Source: Amphiura filiformis
Lineage: Eukaryota; Echinodermata; Ophiuroidea; Amphilepidida; Amphiuridae
DNA length: 64,000 bases
Reading direction: 5' to 3'
NCBI RefSeq assembly: GCF_039555335.1
Contig: NC_092647.1
Span: 10,359,313 to 10,423,312 of the forward strand
In this document: in pieces, positions 1 to 10,858 of the stretch
How the letters are laid out: every line of letters starts with the position of its first letter
Numbering within the stretch: position 1 is the stretch's first letter
The notes under the pieces: model-generated
Databases searched by the model: none
Seen by the model: the letters and a program-made list of their open reading frames with translations, nothing else
What the model was told of the DNA's origin: nothing
Translations under genes and position numbers: made by a program

Positions 1-184
1 CAACTGTCGTCCGCGGGATAGATTTCCGATATCAATCATGATAATAATTATGTTAGCACAATAGGCTATTGTATACTTCTGGTTATATACCCTATACTGT
101 GTCCTCCCAGCATAATAGTGTTATGATTACAGACCAGATCAGCTCTACTTTTTAATCCCTTGATTTTTGGTTTCTGAACAAAAG

Positions 185-390
185 AGAAACCAAAACTATA
201 TATTTGAAATGAGGGATTGTACAAAATGTAACAAACAAGTCAATCACCATCGCATTGCAGATGACGTATTTCTCAAGTCAGGAGATGAATTTGAGTGTTA
301 CCAATCATGTGAAGATATCCCAAATTCATTCTGTTCTGAAGAAGAGGAATCATGCAAGTGTCTGGATGGCTATAAACCAAGTTATTCCAG
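185..390 (+). CDS. Cysteine-rich EGF-like exon of a membrane-protein paralogue (partial gene, copy 1)
   Basis: Internal coding exon; the upstream exons lie outside the window. Its open frame is bounded upstream by an in-frame stop at 161-163, so the exon begins after that; the best acceptor is the AG at 183-184 after a T-rich tract. It ends at a good donor (CAG then GTAGGA at 391). The translated piece has seven cysteines ending in a CKCLDGY motif, which is how EGF-like modules end, so it is probably an extracellular module. An almost identical exon lies at 14653-14839 behind an exon encoding a membrane span, so this is likely the second exon of a tandem paralogue. Homology continues past the donor into the intron, which indicates DNA-level duplication rather than retrocopying. 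The start of the exon is uncertain because the acceptor phase does not match the phase left by the first exon of copy 2. The family is not recognised. Confidence 0.5.
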
Positions 391-1194
391 GTAGGAATCG
401 GGAAGCGGGTGGACATCAGGGTGGACGAGGGGCCCCGAGGGTTCAGGGGCCCGAGAAAAAGTGAGATGTTAATTAAGCAATAATGTGTGATTTGCAAAAT
501 AAAGAATAGATAGTATTTAAATGTTAGTTTTCACCGATCACATTGTCCCCTTTTAATTTCGAGCCAAACAAATGAGGTAAGATTATACGCGCCCGAAAAG
601 TAAAGTATAGTACCATTTTTTCACACTTTTTTTTTTATACTTTAACTTTAAACGTAACAACAGCATACTCGTAACACATTAATATTATTTATGAATCTTG
701 CAATTTGCCGACAATCACACATAGCTTTTACTACATTTGCCGACAATCACATGGTTTTGACGACAACAGTCAATTTTTGCCGGCATGATTCACGAGACGT
801 CTTAGCAAGCACTCCATCGGTAGAACTCTGAATAAGACCGGAGATCTCCGGAATATAAAAACAAATTTTACTCTAAGTAAACCACTAAAATCAGGCTTCT
901 CTCACGTGCTATTTTGTACACCACTGGGCATTACAATCATGCAAAATGTTGAAATTCGAAAAGTGAGGGCGTCGCTGTGGAGCAAATACCCGTCACGTCA
1001 CATTCTACATTTTACAGATAAGTCTGTATAATTATATCTAGACCATTTAAGGTTTGTAAATTGGGATCACAAAAATTTTGCACATGTAAAGGTGGGAAAG
1101 CGATTTTTGGCAGGCCGAGAGGGGGGGGGGACAAGCGATTTTGGTGGGCCGTTCGGAATTTTACAGGGGGGGGGCTCATAATTATCTGTAACAT
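391..1194. other. Intron/intergenic DNA, no gene seen
   Basis: The first ~60 bases match the intron after the sister exon at 14839. A short sequence TTTGCCGACAATCACA is repeated near 704-755. I see no coding potential. Confidence 0.4.
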
Positions 1195-1394
1195 GTAGAG
1201 TGTGACGGGTATTACAGAATTATGTACGTAGCACCTGGTACGTATAGCTTTATTAAATTCATCCCTCTGTTTGTCTGCCAGTAGCTGTCCGTTTACCCCT
1301 CTCACACTTCTCTTTTTTCCGTATTTTTCAGCAAAAACGTGGAAGGTGTACGTCGGTTGGTGAGCTGCCTTTGACATAGATGGAGTGTATAAGG
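1195..1394 (+). repeat. Interspersed repeat R1, left part (split by a transposon)
   Basis: Related to 15780-15935 and 16905-16997: a CCCCTCTCACA..TTCTCTTTT stretch, then a CAGTAAAA-like stretch and ACGTCGGTTGGTGA. The unit resumes at 2544, after the hAT-like insertion, with the duplicated target GTATAAGG. Confidence 0.6.
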
Positions 1395-2543
1395 CAGGGG
1401 CGGCGCCAGGGTATTTTGATAGGGGGGGCAAAAAAATTGTGGAAATTTTGTATGCAGCGCGAAAGCGCTGGCCGTCTCGCTTGCGCGACGCAGGGGGTGT
1501 CTGAGGGGGATGTGCCCCCCTCAGAATTTAGAAAAATTTCTAAATGAAAGCCCAAATGAAGCCATTTGATGCACCATTTTCACCCTTTTTAGGGTTATTT
1601 ATTTATTTTCCAACCGCATATTTTGTATGGATTTCATTCACGGGCCCGACTTTCAGCCTGCTGGTTTTAAGCATGGACCTACTCAATATTAGTAAATCCA
1701 GCACCTTTTGGCAACAAAATAAGTCCATGGTACAAATGTGCACGAATTGAAATATGGTGGAAACGTTAAATAAAATCGCGCGAAGCGCGAAAAAAATTGG
1801 CACTTTTTAGGCTAAAATGACCAAATGTAAGGTTAGTTTGGTCAGAAACCCACATACAGGCGTCAGCATTGGGAAATGATTGTATGGACCATCTACCCTA
1901 TCAAAATATAGTCGGATCTACGCCTCTGGTCGCAACGCGGTGTATCATAAATAAGTCGGGTACATTGTATATGATATGCCGGTGTTTTTTTTAAAATAAA
2001 TTGGCACGATAAAATTATATGAAGGGGGGGGGGTTCTTGAGGTTGGAAATATTTCAAATTGAAAGCCGCAATCAAGAGCATAGGCGGGAGGTAGTCGCCC
2101 CCTATGATCACTAAAAGCCAAAAAGGTCCACTTTGCGAGCGTAACGAGCGAAAAAAACCCCATTTTATTATGCTTTTTCAGTCAGAAAAGGACAAAATTT
2201 GCCCATTCGCGAGTGTAGCGAGCGAAAGTAGTTGGGAGAAGGCAAGAGAGGCCATGTGACTATTATGGGGGGAAATTTGCCGAAAATGGGCCCAAAATAT
2301 AAAACCCAACAACTTTAAAACTGCGTAGGTCAGCATTCCACAAGGGGCAAGATGTCCGAAGGGGAGTTTCCTCCTTCTAACCATGCCCAGGGAGGGGAAT
2401 GGCGCCTTTTCTTCTTCCCCCTCCTCTCTTTCTCTCCCCTCCCTTTTCTCTCTCCTTCTTCTCTTTCTCTTTTTTTTTTTTTTTTCCTCTTTTTTTGAAA
2501 ATCATAGGGGGGGGGCTATTGCCCACCTGTGGCGCCGCCCCTG
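1395..2543. mobile_element. Non-autonomous hAT-like transposon with 8-bp target duplication
   Basis: Terminal inverted repeats CAGGGGCGGCGCCA (1395-1408) and its complement (2530-2543) are perfect over 14 bases. The element is flanked on both sides by GTATAAGG (1387-1394 and 2544-2551), an exact 8-bp target duplication, which is the hAT hallmark. At 1149 bp it contains no transposase-like frame; a T/C-rich tract (2402-2495) and GCGAAGCGCG-type motifs account for the ORFs in it. Boundaries are certain; the superfamily is inferred from TIR style and TSD length. Confidence 0.9.
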
Positions 2544-2680
2544 GTATAAGGAATACTCAGACTGCCGCGATGATAATTATGCGTTATGCCATAATGATTG
2601 TGAATGGTATTAGCTGATATTCGCTGTCGAAGTTATGTAATAATCGGAACTACTGTTGTAATCAACGAGATTTCAATTGT
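2544..2680 (+). repeat. Interspersed repeat R1, right part
   Basis: Continues R1 after the hAT-like insertion; compare 22728-22780 (GTAAGGATTACGCAGACTGG). It includes the ATTCGCTG and GTAATAATCGG motifs shared with 5510-5530, 15918-15950 and 50428-50460. Confidence 0.5.
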
Positions 2681-3740
2681 CATAGAGTAGCAATAGATAT
2701 TATGTAATGCTTTGTTCGTTTGATGCCGATTAGAGATTCCGACAGGCTATTCATAAAAGTGGTACAATTGTTTCGAACAAAGGGTTCCGCCATTAAATTG
2801 GTCACTGATCCGGCATCATATTAACGCTTTACACAACAGGCGAGTATAAATAAGTGACCACAATACAGTCGTGTGTAAGGGCAGTCATGTGTAAAGTGGT
2901 ACCATTGTTCTCAGGTATCCCGCATGTGCGCTTGTGGGGGCCTGAAGTCTATAAAGGAGGCTTTAGTTGTCGATGTAATCTTTTTTATCACCCACCTGAC
3001 TTCAGGCGCTTCATTAAAATAAATTGAATGATTCGAGGAAGATTAGAAGGGGATAAATACTTGAATTTGTCAGCTGTCATGTGTGCTTCATTTTAAACGT
3101 TTACCGACCTTCTAGTTTCTGAGTAATTTGTGTCCGAATTGATTTATTCGAAGGTAACTTTTGACGTTTTCGCTAAGGTTACCTACGAATATCATGGCAA
3201 AAACGACTGTTCTCATTGTCTCATGATCTAGACAACACCGTGATGGACCCTGGTATAAAGCTAATTGTAGTTGCCCTCAAACGAAAGACCACAAGACGTA
3301 ACTGACGCCAAAATGGACTTCACAAGTCTGTAATAACGGTTTAAGCGATTTGTGTGTAATTACGGGTTAATTAAAGTCACTTTAGTGCCCTTGATTCTTA
3401 CTTCAATCCTCATTCAACCGCTGTGAACCGACATTATTAATACATGATAGGGTCTCTAGTATCAATAAACGCACATAAAGAAAACAATACATTCAAAATG
3501 CTTTATAAACTGAAGATTTGGTTGCGATATCCACCAAAAGTCTAAATTGTTACCTACAATGACATTGTGTAATGAAGTGTCCCTACCAATGGAAATTAAT
3601 TGTCAAAAACTTTAAGTGGTACCCCTGGACAATATTATTACCAATATACGGATTCATTCAACAATTATTTATTACGTGAATTTGCTGTGTAACTACCTTT
3701 TGTCTCGCCTGATAAGGCAGGAGATTATATAATCACTTTT
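2681..3740. other. No gene or recognisable repeat
   Basis: AT-rich DNA with stops in all frames; nothing I can assign. Confidence 0.4.
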
Positions 3741-3797
3741 CCGTGTGGGGGTGTGTGTGTGGGGTGGGGTGGGGGGGGGGTGGGGTGTGTGTGTGAC
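3741..3797 (+). repeat. G/T-rich low-complexity tract
   Basis: GT dinucleotides and runs of G, including ten G in a row, directly before the inverted-repeat element at 3798. Confidence 0.8.
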
Positions 3798-4097
3798 AAT
3801 TCGTCGGTCGCAACACATAGTGGCGTAGAGTGATTTTCCAAATTGTCCGTTTCACATAGTGGCGTATAGCTTTTATAACTATTATAACAGTTATTCCTTG
3901 TTAACTATTAAAGACACAGTTTAATAGTTTGAACCTTAAACTTCAATTTCAAATGGAATCGGGCCACTGAGAGATAACAGTGGAGAAGTATAGACCCCGT
4001 TACTAGTAGCATATCCTTCAAAATCCGTTTGCTCGGAAACGTATTTTGTCCTTCACGTACGCCACTATGAGCTACTATGTGTTGCGACCGACGAATT
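3798..4097. mobile_element. 300-bp MITE with long terminal inverted repeats
   Basis: The left end AATTCGTCGGTCGCAACACA (3798-3817) is repeated as its complement at the right end, and the homology continues inward through CATAGTGGCGTA. No coding capacity. The target duplication is not clear because the flanks are A/T-rich. Confidence 0.8.
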
Positions 4098-4209
4098 TGG
4101 TTAAAGTTTTGATTAAATGCTCTCAGATGAACAGTTCAGATCCTATTGCAAGGAAACTTGGGCCATAGGTGAAGTATGAAGGTCTTTATGTTATGGTGTT
4201 GTGTCACAT

Positions 4210-4256
4210 AATTTCAAGGTCATTTCAAGGTCACCATAGGTCATTTGAGGTCAAAT
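4210..4256 (+). repeat. Cluster of four AGGTCA half-sites
   Basis: Four direct AGGTCA or AAGGTCA hexamers within 45 bases, spaced roughly 8-10 bases apart. AGGTCA is the half-site bound by many nuclear receptors. Whether it is used here is unknown; it may only be a degenerate edge of the minisatellite at 4531. Confidence 0.4.
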
Positions 4257-4530
4257 ATTTTCTTGAAATTTGGATTGCCATCAGCCCATGTATTTCGCCA
4301 TGCTTTGACGTATCGAGCTGCAATTTTGAACAGTGATAGGGGCAAGTGTGTCGAGCTGCTCAGTGATGGGGGAAAGTGCGGGAGGGCAGTACGGGGGAGG
4401 ATGGAGGGGGTAAGGCAGAAGAAAACAGCAAAATACCCTGTAAACAAATTATCTGGAGATCCGTATGGGGCACAGTGACATAACTTGGTGGGGAGTAGCA
4501 CGTCCAGAGGTTCTCGACCTGATTAGATTT

Positions 4531-4800
4531 TGGGGTCATCCTGGGTCACCCAGGGGTCATCTGAGGTCAAATTACTGAAAACTATCGTATGGGCATGACA
4601 TTTAGTGGGTACAGTAAACATTTAGAACCAAACTTTGGAAGGTCATCCGGGGTCACTTAGGGGTCATCTGAGGTCAAATTACTAAAAACTGTCGTATGGG
4701 CATGAAACTTGGTGGGTACAGTCAACATTTAGAGCCAAAGTTTTGGAAGGTCATTTTGGGGTCATCCGGGGTCACCCAGGGGTCATCTGAGGTCAAATTA
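4531..4800 (+). repeat. Minisatellite of ~105-120 bp units rich in GGGTCA
   Basis: Three copies of a unit containing GGGGTCATCTGAGGTCAAAT (ends near 4572, 4679, 4799), CGTATGGGCATGA and GGTGGGTACAGT. Each unit carries several RGGTCA hexamers in direct orientation. Confidence 0.8.
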
Positions 4801-5234
4801 AGAAACCTCAAAAAAGGAAGCGGGAGGGGACGTGAAACATGGTTTTTTTTTTGGCCGTAGCAAGATTAGGGGATTAAAGGTCCGTAACCCGATCGACAGC
4901 ATCATCCCCCCGATTTTTTTCATTGTTGATGAGGTTTTGGTATCACATGATAGATCATAGGGCCTGCACTTTGGCTCGACATTTGAAAGGGGCGTGAATT
5001 CATTTTTGGATACGCCCCTATTATAATTAGGTAATACTCGACTCACACACATTCCCTATATGTATATACATGTACCACATGTAGTCAATCTGTCTGCTTT
5101 ATCTGTATTGTGCCGTTCTTAAGCAAATACGGTAGTTAAACACGATTTCATCAAACATTATAACAATAGCTCTTTTACAGTGTGCCATCATCCCGGGCAA
5201 TAATTGGGCAATAATAGAGGATGAGCGTGAAATT

Positions 5235-5330
5235 ATTGATTGGCTCCATACAAAGGAATTGAACCGGTGTCCTTCACCGTAATCATGGCACAATGCAGTG
5301 CATTCAATCAAACGTTGTCGTCAACCTATT
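5235..5330 (-). repeat. Interspersed repeat with a box-B-like motif (one of four)
   Basis: Related copies lie at 10176-10262, 18362-18442 and 43241-43325. On the minus strand it contains CCGGTTCAAATCC-like sequence resembling a tRNA T-arm, but no convincing cloverleaf. It may be a decayed tRNA-derived SINE. Confidence 0.4.
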
Positions 5331-5469
5331 TGATCGTATTTGTGCATTTGTTATGTGTGTGAGACGAGCTGTCGCGGTAGATTGCAATAGCTTGTAATCA
5401 TGCTTTTGTTGAATGAATTTGAGTACTCCGCCATATTTACGGTATGATACGTCATAATCTAGGTGATTA

Positions 5470-6190
5470 TTTGCATTGGATGTCTTGAATACGCTGGCGA
5501 GGTTGTGTAATAATCGGATTAATGCTATAACAGTAGGTGAATACAAGTTTTGAATATATCGCGTTGCAAAGCCCCATTCAGTGATCCCAGCGAAAGTGAA
5601 AAAAAAAAATCAAATTGTTACTTTTATAAAAAATTTTAATGAAAAAAATTGGCACAAAACCCAAGAAAACGGCAGTATTGACGAAGTTGAAGCCCCATTC
5701 AAATACATGGAGCTAATTTATATATACTGTCAGTATAAATTACAGATTCACGTAAATGCATTATTTTTGTCTTAAATAGGCCTACACGGCTTAGGGCTGA
5801 ACCACTAGCAGAAGACACCAAGTTGATGTTTTATGACCTTTGACATTCTTTTGTGGCGAGTGACATGGTCAGTTCAATTCACGCCGAGTGTCCTTGACAG
5901 GTTTAACTCTGCTTCGGTGGTCATGAAGGAATTCAAAAGATAACCTCTGCCCCAACAATCCCAAGCAATTGTCTGAAACTGCTCTTCGGATGATGTATCA
6001 TAAGAACTCAGTCGTGAAATGATGATAGTCATATAATGACCAAAAGATTATTACTGACTATATCATTGAAGACTGAGTTCCGCAGTCTTGTTCAAAATCT
6101 GAATTTTGATGATTTTTACGATCGTCCGGATGAAAAAAAAATCACTGAATGGGCCGTTAGTTCCCTCCTCTCCTTACACTGGCAATATGG
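5470..6190. repeat. Left arm of a ~700-bp inverted repeat (partner 9340-10135)
   Basis: Reads as the reverse complement of 9340-10135 over nearly its whole length, including the TTCAATTCACGCCGAGTGTC region and the flanks outside the MITE at 5571. The arms enclose about 3.1 kb that holds a LINE and palindromic MITEs. Confidence 0.8.
5571..6155. mobile_element. MITE with CCCATTCAGTGAT terminal repeats, copy 1
   Basis: Starts GCCCCATTCAGTGATC and ends ATCACTGAATGGGCC. No transposase. A second copy lies inverted at 9373-10037. The internal sequence is shared with the middle of composite elements A and B (for example GGGGCAGAGGTTATCTTTTG near 9577 and 18719). Confidence 0.65.
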
Positions 6191-6199
6191 ATCAAAGAA

Positions 6200-6275
6200 A
6201 AATAAAGAAAAAAATAAAGAAAACAAGAAAGAAAAAAAAAAGACAAAGAAAAGAAACAACAAAAGAAAAACAAAT
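6200..6275 (+). repeat. A-rich low-complexity tract
   Basis: AAAG/AAAAT-type runs just after the inverted-repeat arm. Confidence 0.7.
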
Positions 6276-6302
6276 ATGAAAAGTTCGAACAATATTTGGT
6301 TT

Positions 6303-6410
6303 ATAAAATTAATGTGACCGTGATGAGGCTCGAACTCACCACCTTCCGATTCAAAGTTCGAAGCGCTAGTGTACCAAATTCTGATGTCTTACCAAGTGAG
6401 CTGTGCTCCT
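6303..6410 (-). repeat. tRNA-derived SINE head or tRNA pseudogene
   Basis: On the minus strand, CAGCTCACTTGGTAAGACA resembles the polymerase III A box and GAGTTCGAGCCTC the B box, about 60 bases apart. Spacing and pairing are too irregular for a functional tRNA. Confidence 0.5.
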
Positions 6411-6556
6411 GAGATACGAATTTCAAATAAAAATAAAATAATACACTGTATACCTGCTTGTGTCGGTAATTGATTTGCTCAAATTCCATAATGGTACAGT
6501 GCAACAGAGCAAAAATGCCCAAAATTTAAAAGCTATATAATTTATGACCACTATAC

Positions 6557-7388
6557 TTGCTTACTTACTTAAGATGAGTGGTGTCCTCGAACTACAACAG
6601 CACGCCAAACCCTTCTGTCCTGCATGGCCGTTCCCAAATCCATAACATCCAGTCCAGTGTCCTGTTTCAATACATCCACGTATGTTAGAGCCTTAGAGGG
6701 GGTCTGCCAGGTTTTCTGTTTCCATGTTTTGGTGTCCAATGGATCAGCTTGGCTACAGGCTCATTTTTGCTTCTGTATGCATGCCCAGCGAAACGTGTCC
6801 TCCTCTCTCTGATCTTCTGTGAAAGTTTTGGTAGGTCCCCATACAGCTCTTTGTTTGTGATGTGCTGCTTCCAATTGATGTTGTAAACTGCTCTAAGCAT
6901 TCTTGTGTAGCAACCATCAAGTTCTTTACATAATTTGGGAGACATGGTCCATGCTTCACATCCATAGGTTAGTACAGATTCGACGGTAGCAGAAAATAAA
7001 CGAGTCTTGAATTTCCTTGGGAGAGTTGACCTCCAGATTTTGTTGAGGCTGTTACATGCTCTCCATGCAGCTGCTTTGCGTGTTTTTACGTCTTTTTCCG
7101 TGCTAGCCATCCATGCACCCAGATACTTGAAGTCGCTCACCTCATCTAGTTTGGTGCCATTGTTTGTCTGCATAGATATCTCTTGACTATGGTTGAAAGA
7201 CATGAACTTTGTTTTTGAAGCATTCATTTTGAGGCCAACTTTTCCAACAGATGATTCAACCCTTTGCAGTAGCTCTTGTGCTTGGTGGATTTCCTCTGAA
7301 AGTAGGGCTATGTCGTCTGCAAAGTCTAAATCTGTTAGCACTTCAGGTCCTATTCGTCTGCTTCTTCTCTTTTCCAGCTATACCAGCT
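6557..7388 (-). mobile_element. 5'-truncated non-LTR retrotransposon with 12-bp target duplication
   Basis: Minus-strand insertion bounded by the 12-base direct repeat TGACCACTATAC (6545-6556 and 7389-7400). Its 3' end is a short (TAAG)n tail at 6557-6568 rather than poly(A). The only content is the C-terminal part of a reverse transcriptase reading frame. Target duplication, tail and 5' truncation together are the signature of target-primed reverse transcription. It has landed inside a fragment of the 7-bp-TSD element (6521-6556 plus 7401-7770). Confidence 0.9.
6569..7379 (-). pseudogene. Reverse transcriptase C-terminal fragment (LINE ORF2)
   Basis: The minus-strand frame starts close to the palm motif C: FADDIALLS, followed by LKMNASKTKFM and FKYLGAWM, the usual order around RT motifs C to E. 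Next come LTYGCEAWT and a C-terminal region (RRTRFAGHAYR) seen in several LINE clades. The frame is interrupted at a G run at 6698-6702; in the next frame coding similarity resumes (LTYVDVLKQDTGLDV) and ends at a TAA at 6569-6571. So this is one single-base indel in an otherwise readable frame. All upstream RT motifs and the endonuclease are missing. The clade is not certain (RTE-, CR1- or I-like). Confidence 0.85.
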
Positions 7389-7400
7389 TGACCACTATAC

Positions 7401-7770
7401 ACTACACATAAAAATACTAATACAAGGGAATTTCAACGTAAGAATCCAAACAATTAAGTACCAACATGCACAGCTTTGTCCTTATATCACATTTGGGTTT
7501 TAACAAAATGTTATCAAACCTCTACTGTGATTGGCAGCTGCACAAGGCATCTCTTTGATAGCTGATCATGGCCATCCATTCAGCAAGTGGCTACTAACTG
7601 ACCTTGACAGGCTTGAATGAGCACTGTCATCTGCTACAAAACCATCACACTCTAGGACTACACTCTAGGACCTGGTCACTCCATAATGCTACAGGGAGCA
7701 CAGTACTTTGACAATGGAGTGAAAGACTATTATTATTGATTAGGCGCGGATTTTAAAAGTACAGCTCCTA
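7401..7770. mobile_element. Fragment of the 7-bp-TSD element (same segment as 61290-61660)
   Basis: Clear similarity to the middle of the element at 60829-62251, for example ACCAACATGCACAGCTTTGT and ACAGGGAGCACAGTACTTT. Its start was split by the LINE; the piece at 6521-6556 belongs to it. Neither terminus of the element is present here. Confidence 0.75.
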
Positions 7771-8307
7771 TGCGTGTATAGCAAAAAATTGGAATAGAAT
7801 GTTTGGAATCATGTAACTAAAGTACTAAATGCATTCTGCAAAATGCGCTCTGACCAATTTATAAAGCATTTCATTAGCTTTAATTTGACATATTGTTTGA
7901 CATATTTGGAATTATGGTAAATCATTAAATAAAATATTTATTAATTAATCAATTATGTCAATTAATTAAAAATTTAATGCAAATATGCATATTTTCTCTG
8001 ACAGAATTGTAAGATTTGACAAGAGCCATCTTTATTGTAAGTTTGATTCTTATAACATACCGGTATCGTATTGCGTCCCGTTATAGTTGCAGAAAATACG
8101 TGTGCAGGACACACATACGCACACACCCCCACACACCCAGAGGATCGTACCGTTTTACAATCGTATAACATTCATTGGCGCTAGTACTATAGTAGTAGTA
8201 AATTTCAATTTTCTTTGCTTTACCTCACTTGTTCTGCTCAAAATTAAAAGGGGACATATCTGACAGTAAAAGCTTACATTTTATGGAAATTATGTTTAAC
8301 TATTTGC
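7771..8307. other. No gene seen
   Basis: AT-rich DNA with a short CA/CACA-rich stretch near 8107-8140. Confidence 0.4.
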
Positions 8308-8965
8308 GTAAGGGATCCAAAATGAGCGTTTATTGCGTTTCGACAGTATTTTTTGTGGGACATGAGAGCACCTCAGACCTATCGAATTGCATTCTGAATA
8401 CGAAGCATGTCTTTCTGATATCAAATAATTTTCAGTTTTTAAAAATCACAATATAATACAAATTTTATGACAAATTATAAAAATTTGATAATTTTGATAT
8501 ATAACAGTCCTCGAAGTAAATTATATAAATCTAATGATATAGTCTTAAAGTGTATGTAGCAGGGAGGAAAAGCCGACGGTCAATTGAAAATGTTGACCTT
8601 TTATATTGAAGATATGGATTTTTTCCCAAAAAGACCTAATTTTTTTGGTGTTTTGGGAAAAAAATCCATATCTTCAATACGAAAGGTCAAAATTTTCAAT
8701 TGATCGTCGGCTTTTCATCCCACCTACATACACTTTAAGTATAAATCATCAGATTTATAACGTTTACTTCAAGTACTGTTAAATATCAAAAATATCAATT
8801 TTTAATGATTTGCCATAAAATTTGTATTAAATTGCGAATTTCAAAAATCAAAATTATTTGATATCAGAATGACATTCTTCGTATTCAGAATGCAATTCGA
8901 TATGTCTGATGTGCTCTAATGTCCCAAAATAAATACTGTCCAAACGTTCATACCCCAGCCCTTAA
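8308..8965. mobile_element. Palindromic TTAA-type MITE, full copy
   Basis: A long inverted repeat of ~300-base arms: the left arm begins AAGGGATCC..ATGAGCGTTT and reads GTGGGACATGAGAGCAC; the right arm is its complement and ends CCCTTAA (TTAA at 8962-8965; the left side is GTAA). The centre is a near-perfect hairpin around 8600-8700 (ATATGGATTTTTTCCC and complement). TTAA-flanked elements of this sort are usually piggyBac- or Kolobok-mobilised. Related copies: 9044-9282, 16487-16853, 48069-48694, 51052-51150, 60360-60604. Confidence 0.85.
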
Positions 8966-9043
8966 ACAGCACAAAACAGTTAAAGCAGACAAATTTACTA
9001 TACATAGGCCTATACATGTATGGTATCTGTATGCCAGGGACTG

Positions 9044-9282
9044 TTTAAGAATATAACATTAGATTTATGATATACTTCGAGGACTGTTATTTATCAAAAA
9101 TGTTAAAAATATCAAATTTTAATAATTTGTCATAAAATTTGTATTATATCGTGAATTTCAAACAATGAAATTTATTTGATATCAGAAAGACATTCTTCGT
9201 ATTCAAAATGCAATTCGATATGTCTGATGTGCTCTCATGTCCCACAAAAATACTATCGAAACGCTCAAAACAGATCCCTTAA
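9044..9282. mobile_element. Half copy of the palindromic TTAA-type MITE
   Basis: Matches only the right arm of the element at 8308-8965, ending GATCCCTTAA (TTAA 9279-9282). Lies 80 bases from the full copy in the same orientation. Confidence 0.75.
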
Positions 9283-9339
9283 TTTGGTTAATTTTCTTTT
9301 CTTGTTTTCTTTATTTTTTTCTTTATTTTTCTTTGATTT

Positions 9340-10135
9340 ATATTGCCAGGGTAAGGAGAGGAGGGAACTAAAGGCCCATTCAGTGATTTTTTGATTTTTT
9401 TCATCCCGACGATCGTAAAAATCATCAAAATTCAGATTTTGGATACTAGACTGCGGAACTCAGTCTTCAATGATAGTCAGTAATTTTTATATTTTGGACA
9501 TTATTATGACTATCATTTGAGGACTGAGTTCTTATGATCCGAGGAGCAGTTTCAGACAATTGCTTGGGATTATTGGGGCAGAGGTTATCTTTTGAATTCT
9601 TTCATGACCACTGAAGCATAGTCAAACCTGTCAAGGACACTCGGCGTGAATTGAAAGACCATGTCACTCGCCACAAAAGAATGTCAAAGGTCATAAAACA
9701 CCACTTTTGTGTCTTCTGCTATCTAAAGGCCTATGGCTGATTTTGTACCTTTCGTCATTGTCATAGATGTGCTAACATAGCTTGCTAGTGCAGTGGTTCA
9801 GCCGAAAGCCGCGCCGTGTGTCCAAGACAAAAAATAATGCATTTACGTGAGTCTGTAATTTATATACCGGTACTGACAGTATATAAATTAGCTACATGTA
9901 TTTGAATGGGGCTTCAACTTCGTCAATACTGTCGTTTTCCTGTTTTGTTTTTTTGCCCAATTTGTTTTTCATTAAAAAGATTTATAAACGTAACAATTTG
10001 ATTTTTTTTTCACTTTCGCTGGGATCACTGAATGGGACTTTATAGCGCGGATTATTCAAAACTTGTTTTTACCTACTGCTATATAGTATTAATCCGATTA
10101 TTACATAACTTTGCCAGCGTATTCAAGACATAGGT
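9340..10135. repeat. Right arm of the ~700-bp inverted repeat (partner 5470-6190)
   Basis: Reverse complement of 5470-6190; homology covers both the MITE at 9373-10037 and its flanks, so a larger unit than the MITE was duplicated or inverted. Confidence 0.8.
9373..10037. mobile_element. MITE with CCCATTCAGTGAT terminal repeats, copy 2
   Basis: Begins GGCCCATTCAGTGATTTT and ends GGATCACTGAATGGGAC. It has ~80 bases more than copy 1, including the CATTGTCATAGATGTGCTAA segment. Confidence 0.65.
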
Positions 10136-10175
10136 TATGTAGGGATAAACTGTACATGGGTATAGAGGCCCTGCA

Positions 10176-10262
10176 TGCTTTTATCGATTGGCTCCAAACA
10201 AAGGATTTGAACCGGTGTCATTCACCGTAATCACGGCGCAGTAGCCTACAGTCCATTCAATC
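10176..10262 (-). repeat. Interspersed repeat with a box-B-like motif
   Basis: Same repeat as 5235-5330, in the same orientation even though the neighbouring arms are inverted, so it is not part of the inverted repeat. Confidence 0.45.
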
Positions 10263-10858
10263 AAATGTTGTCAGTGTGCGAGACGAACGATGTATAAATC
10301 TGGAGGTCACATCATCACTTATCATGCTTATTGTAAAAAGTTTGTCCAATGCATATACTGTGTGTATTGTTCCCGGGTATTGTCAATACAGTCAAGCAAA
10401 CAGGTATTATATTTTGAAAAGGCCGCTATAGTATATTCACAGGGGTGTCTTGAATGGCCAATCATATGGGACATAATCAAATTGCAGTGACTGCTTCCTT
10501 TGTTACCACATGTCAGTCATCTTGTGATTATTGGACCATGTAAACCTGCAAAAAAACGAGCCAAAGTGCAGGCCCTATGACTATTTTTCTCATTACTATC
10601 CTGAAATTTGACGCTCCAAGTCGACGTATTTCCGGAGAAATCATGAAACACAGCGGCTTTTACAGGTTACCAGTTTGTAAATACTAGAACTTACTTCGGA
10701 TTTATGGGTACGGGATGAATTGCGAATCATGAGTCTCCTCAACAGCTACTCAGTTTGGTTTCGCGTCATACACATTCTGTGAAAAAAGCGAACCACACTA
10801 ACTGCTGTGGAGACGGTGCGCCGTATATATTTATAAAACTTCCACGTCGGACGTAGCG

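Noticed and set aside
1012-1431. 139-codon minus frame
   Set aside because: Runs across repeat R1 and into the hAT-like element, so it is a chance frame.
2383-2617. Frames of 72-76 codons rich in F, L and S
   Set aside because: They come from the T/C-rich tract inside the hAT-like element.
5235-5330. Possible true tRNA gene on the minus strand
   Set aside because: The B-box-like motif is present but the D and anticodon arms cannot be folded; four scattered copies indicate a repeat.
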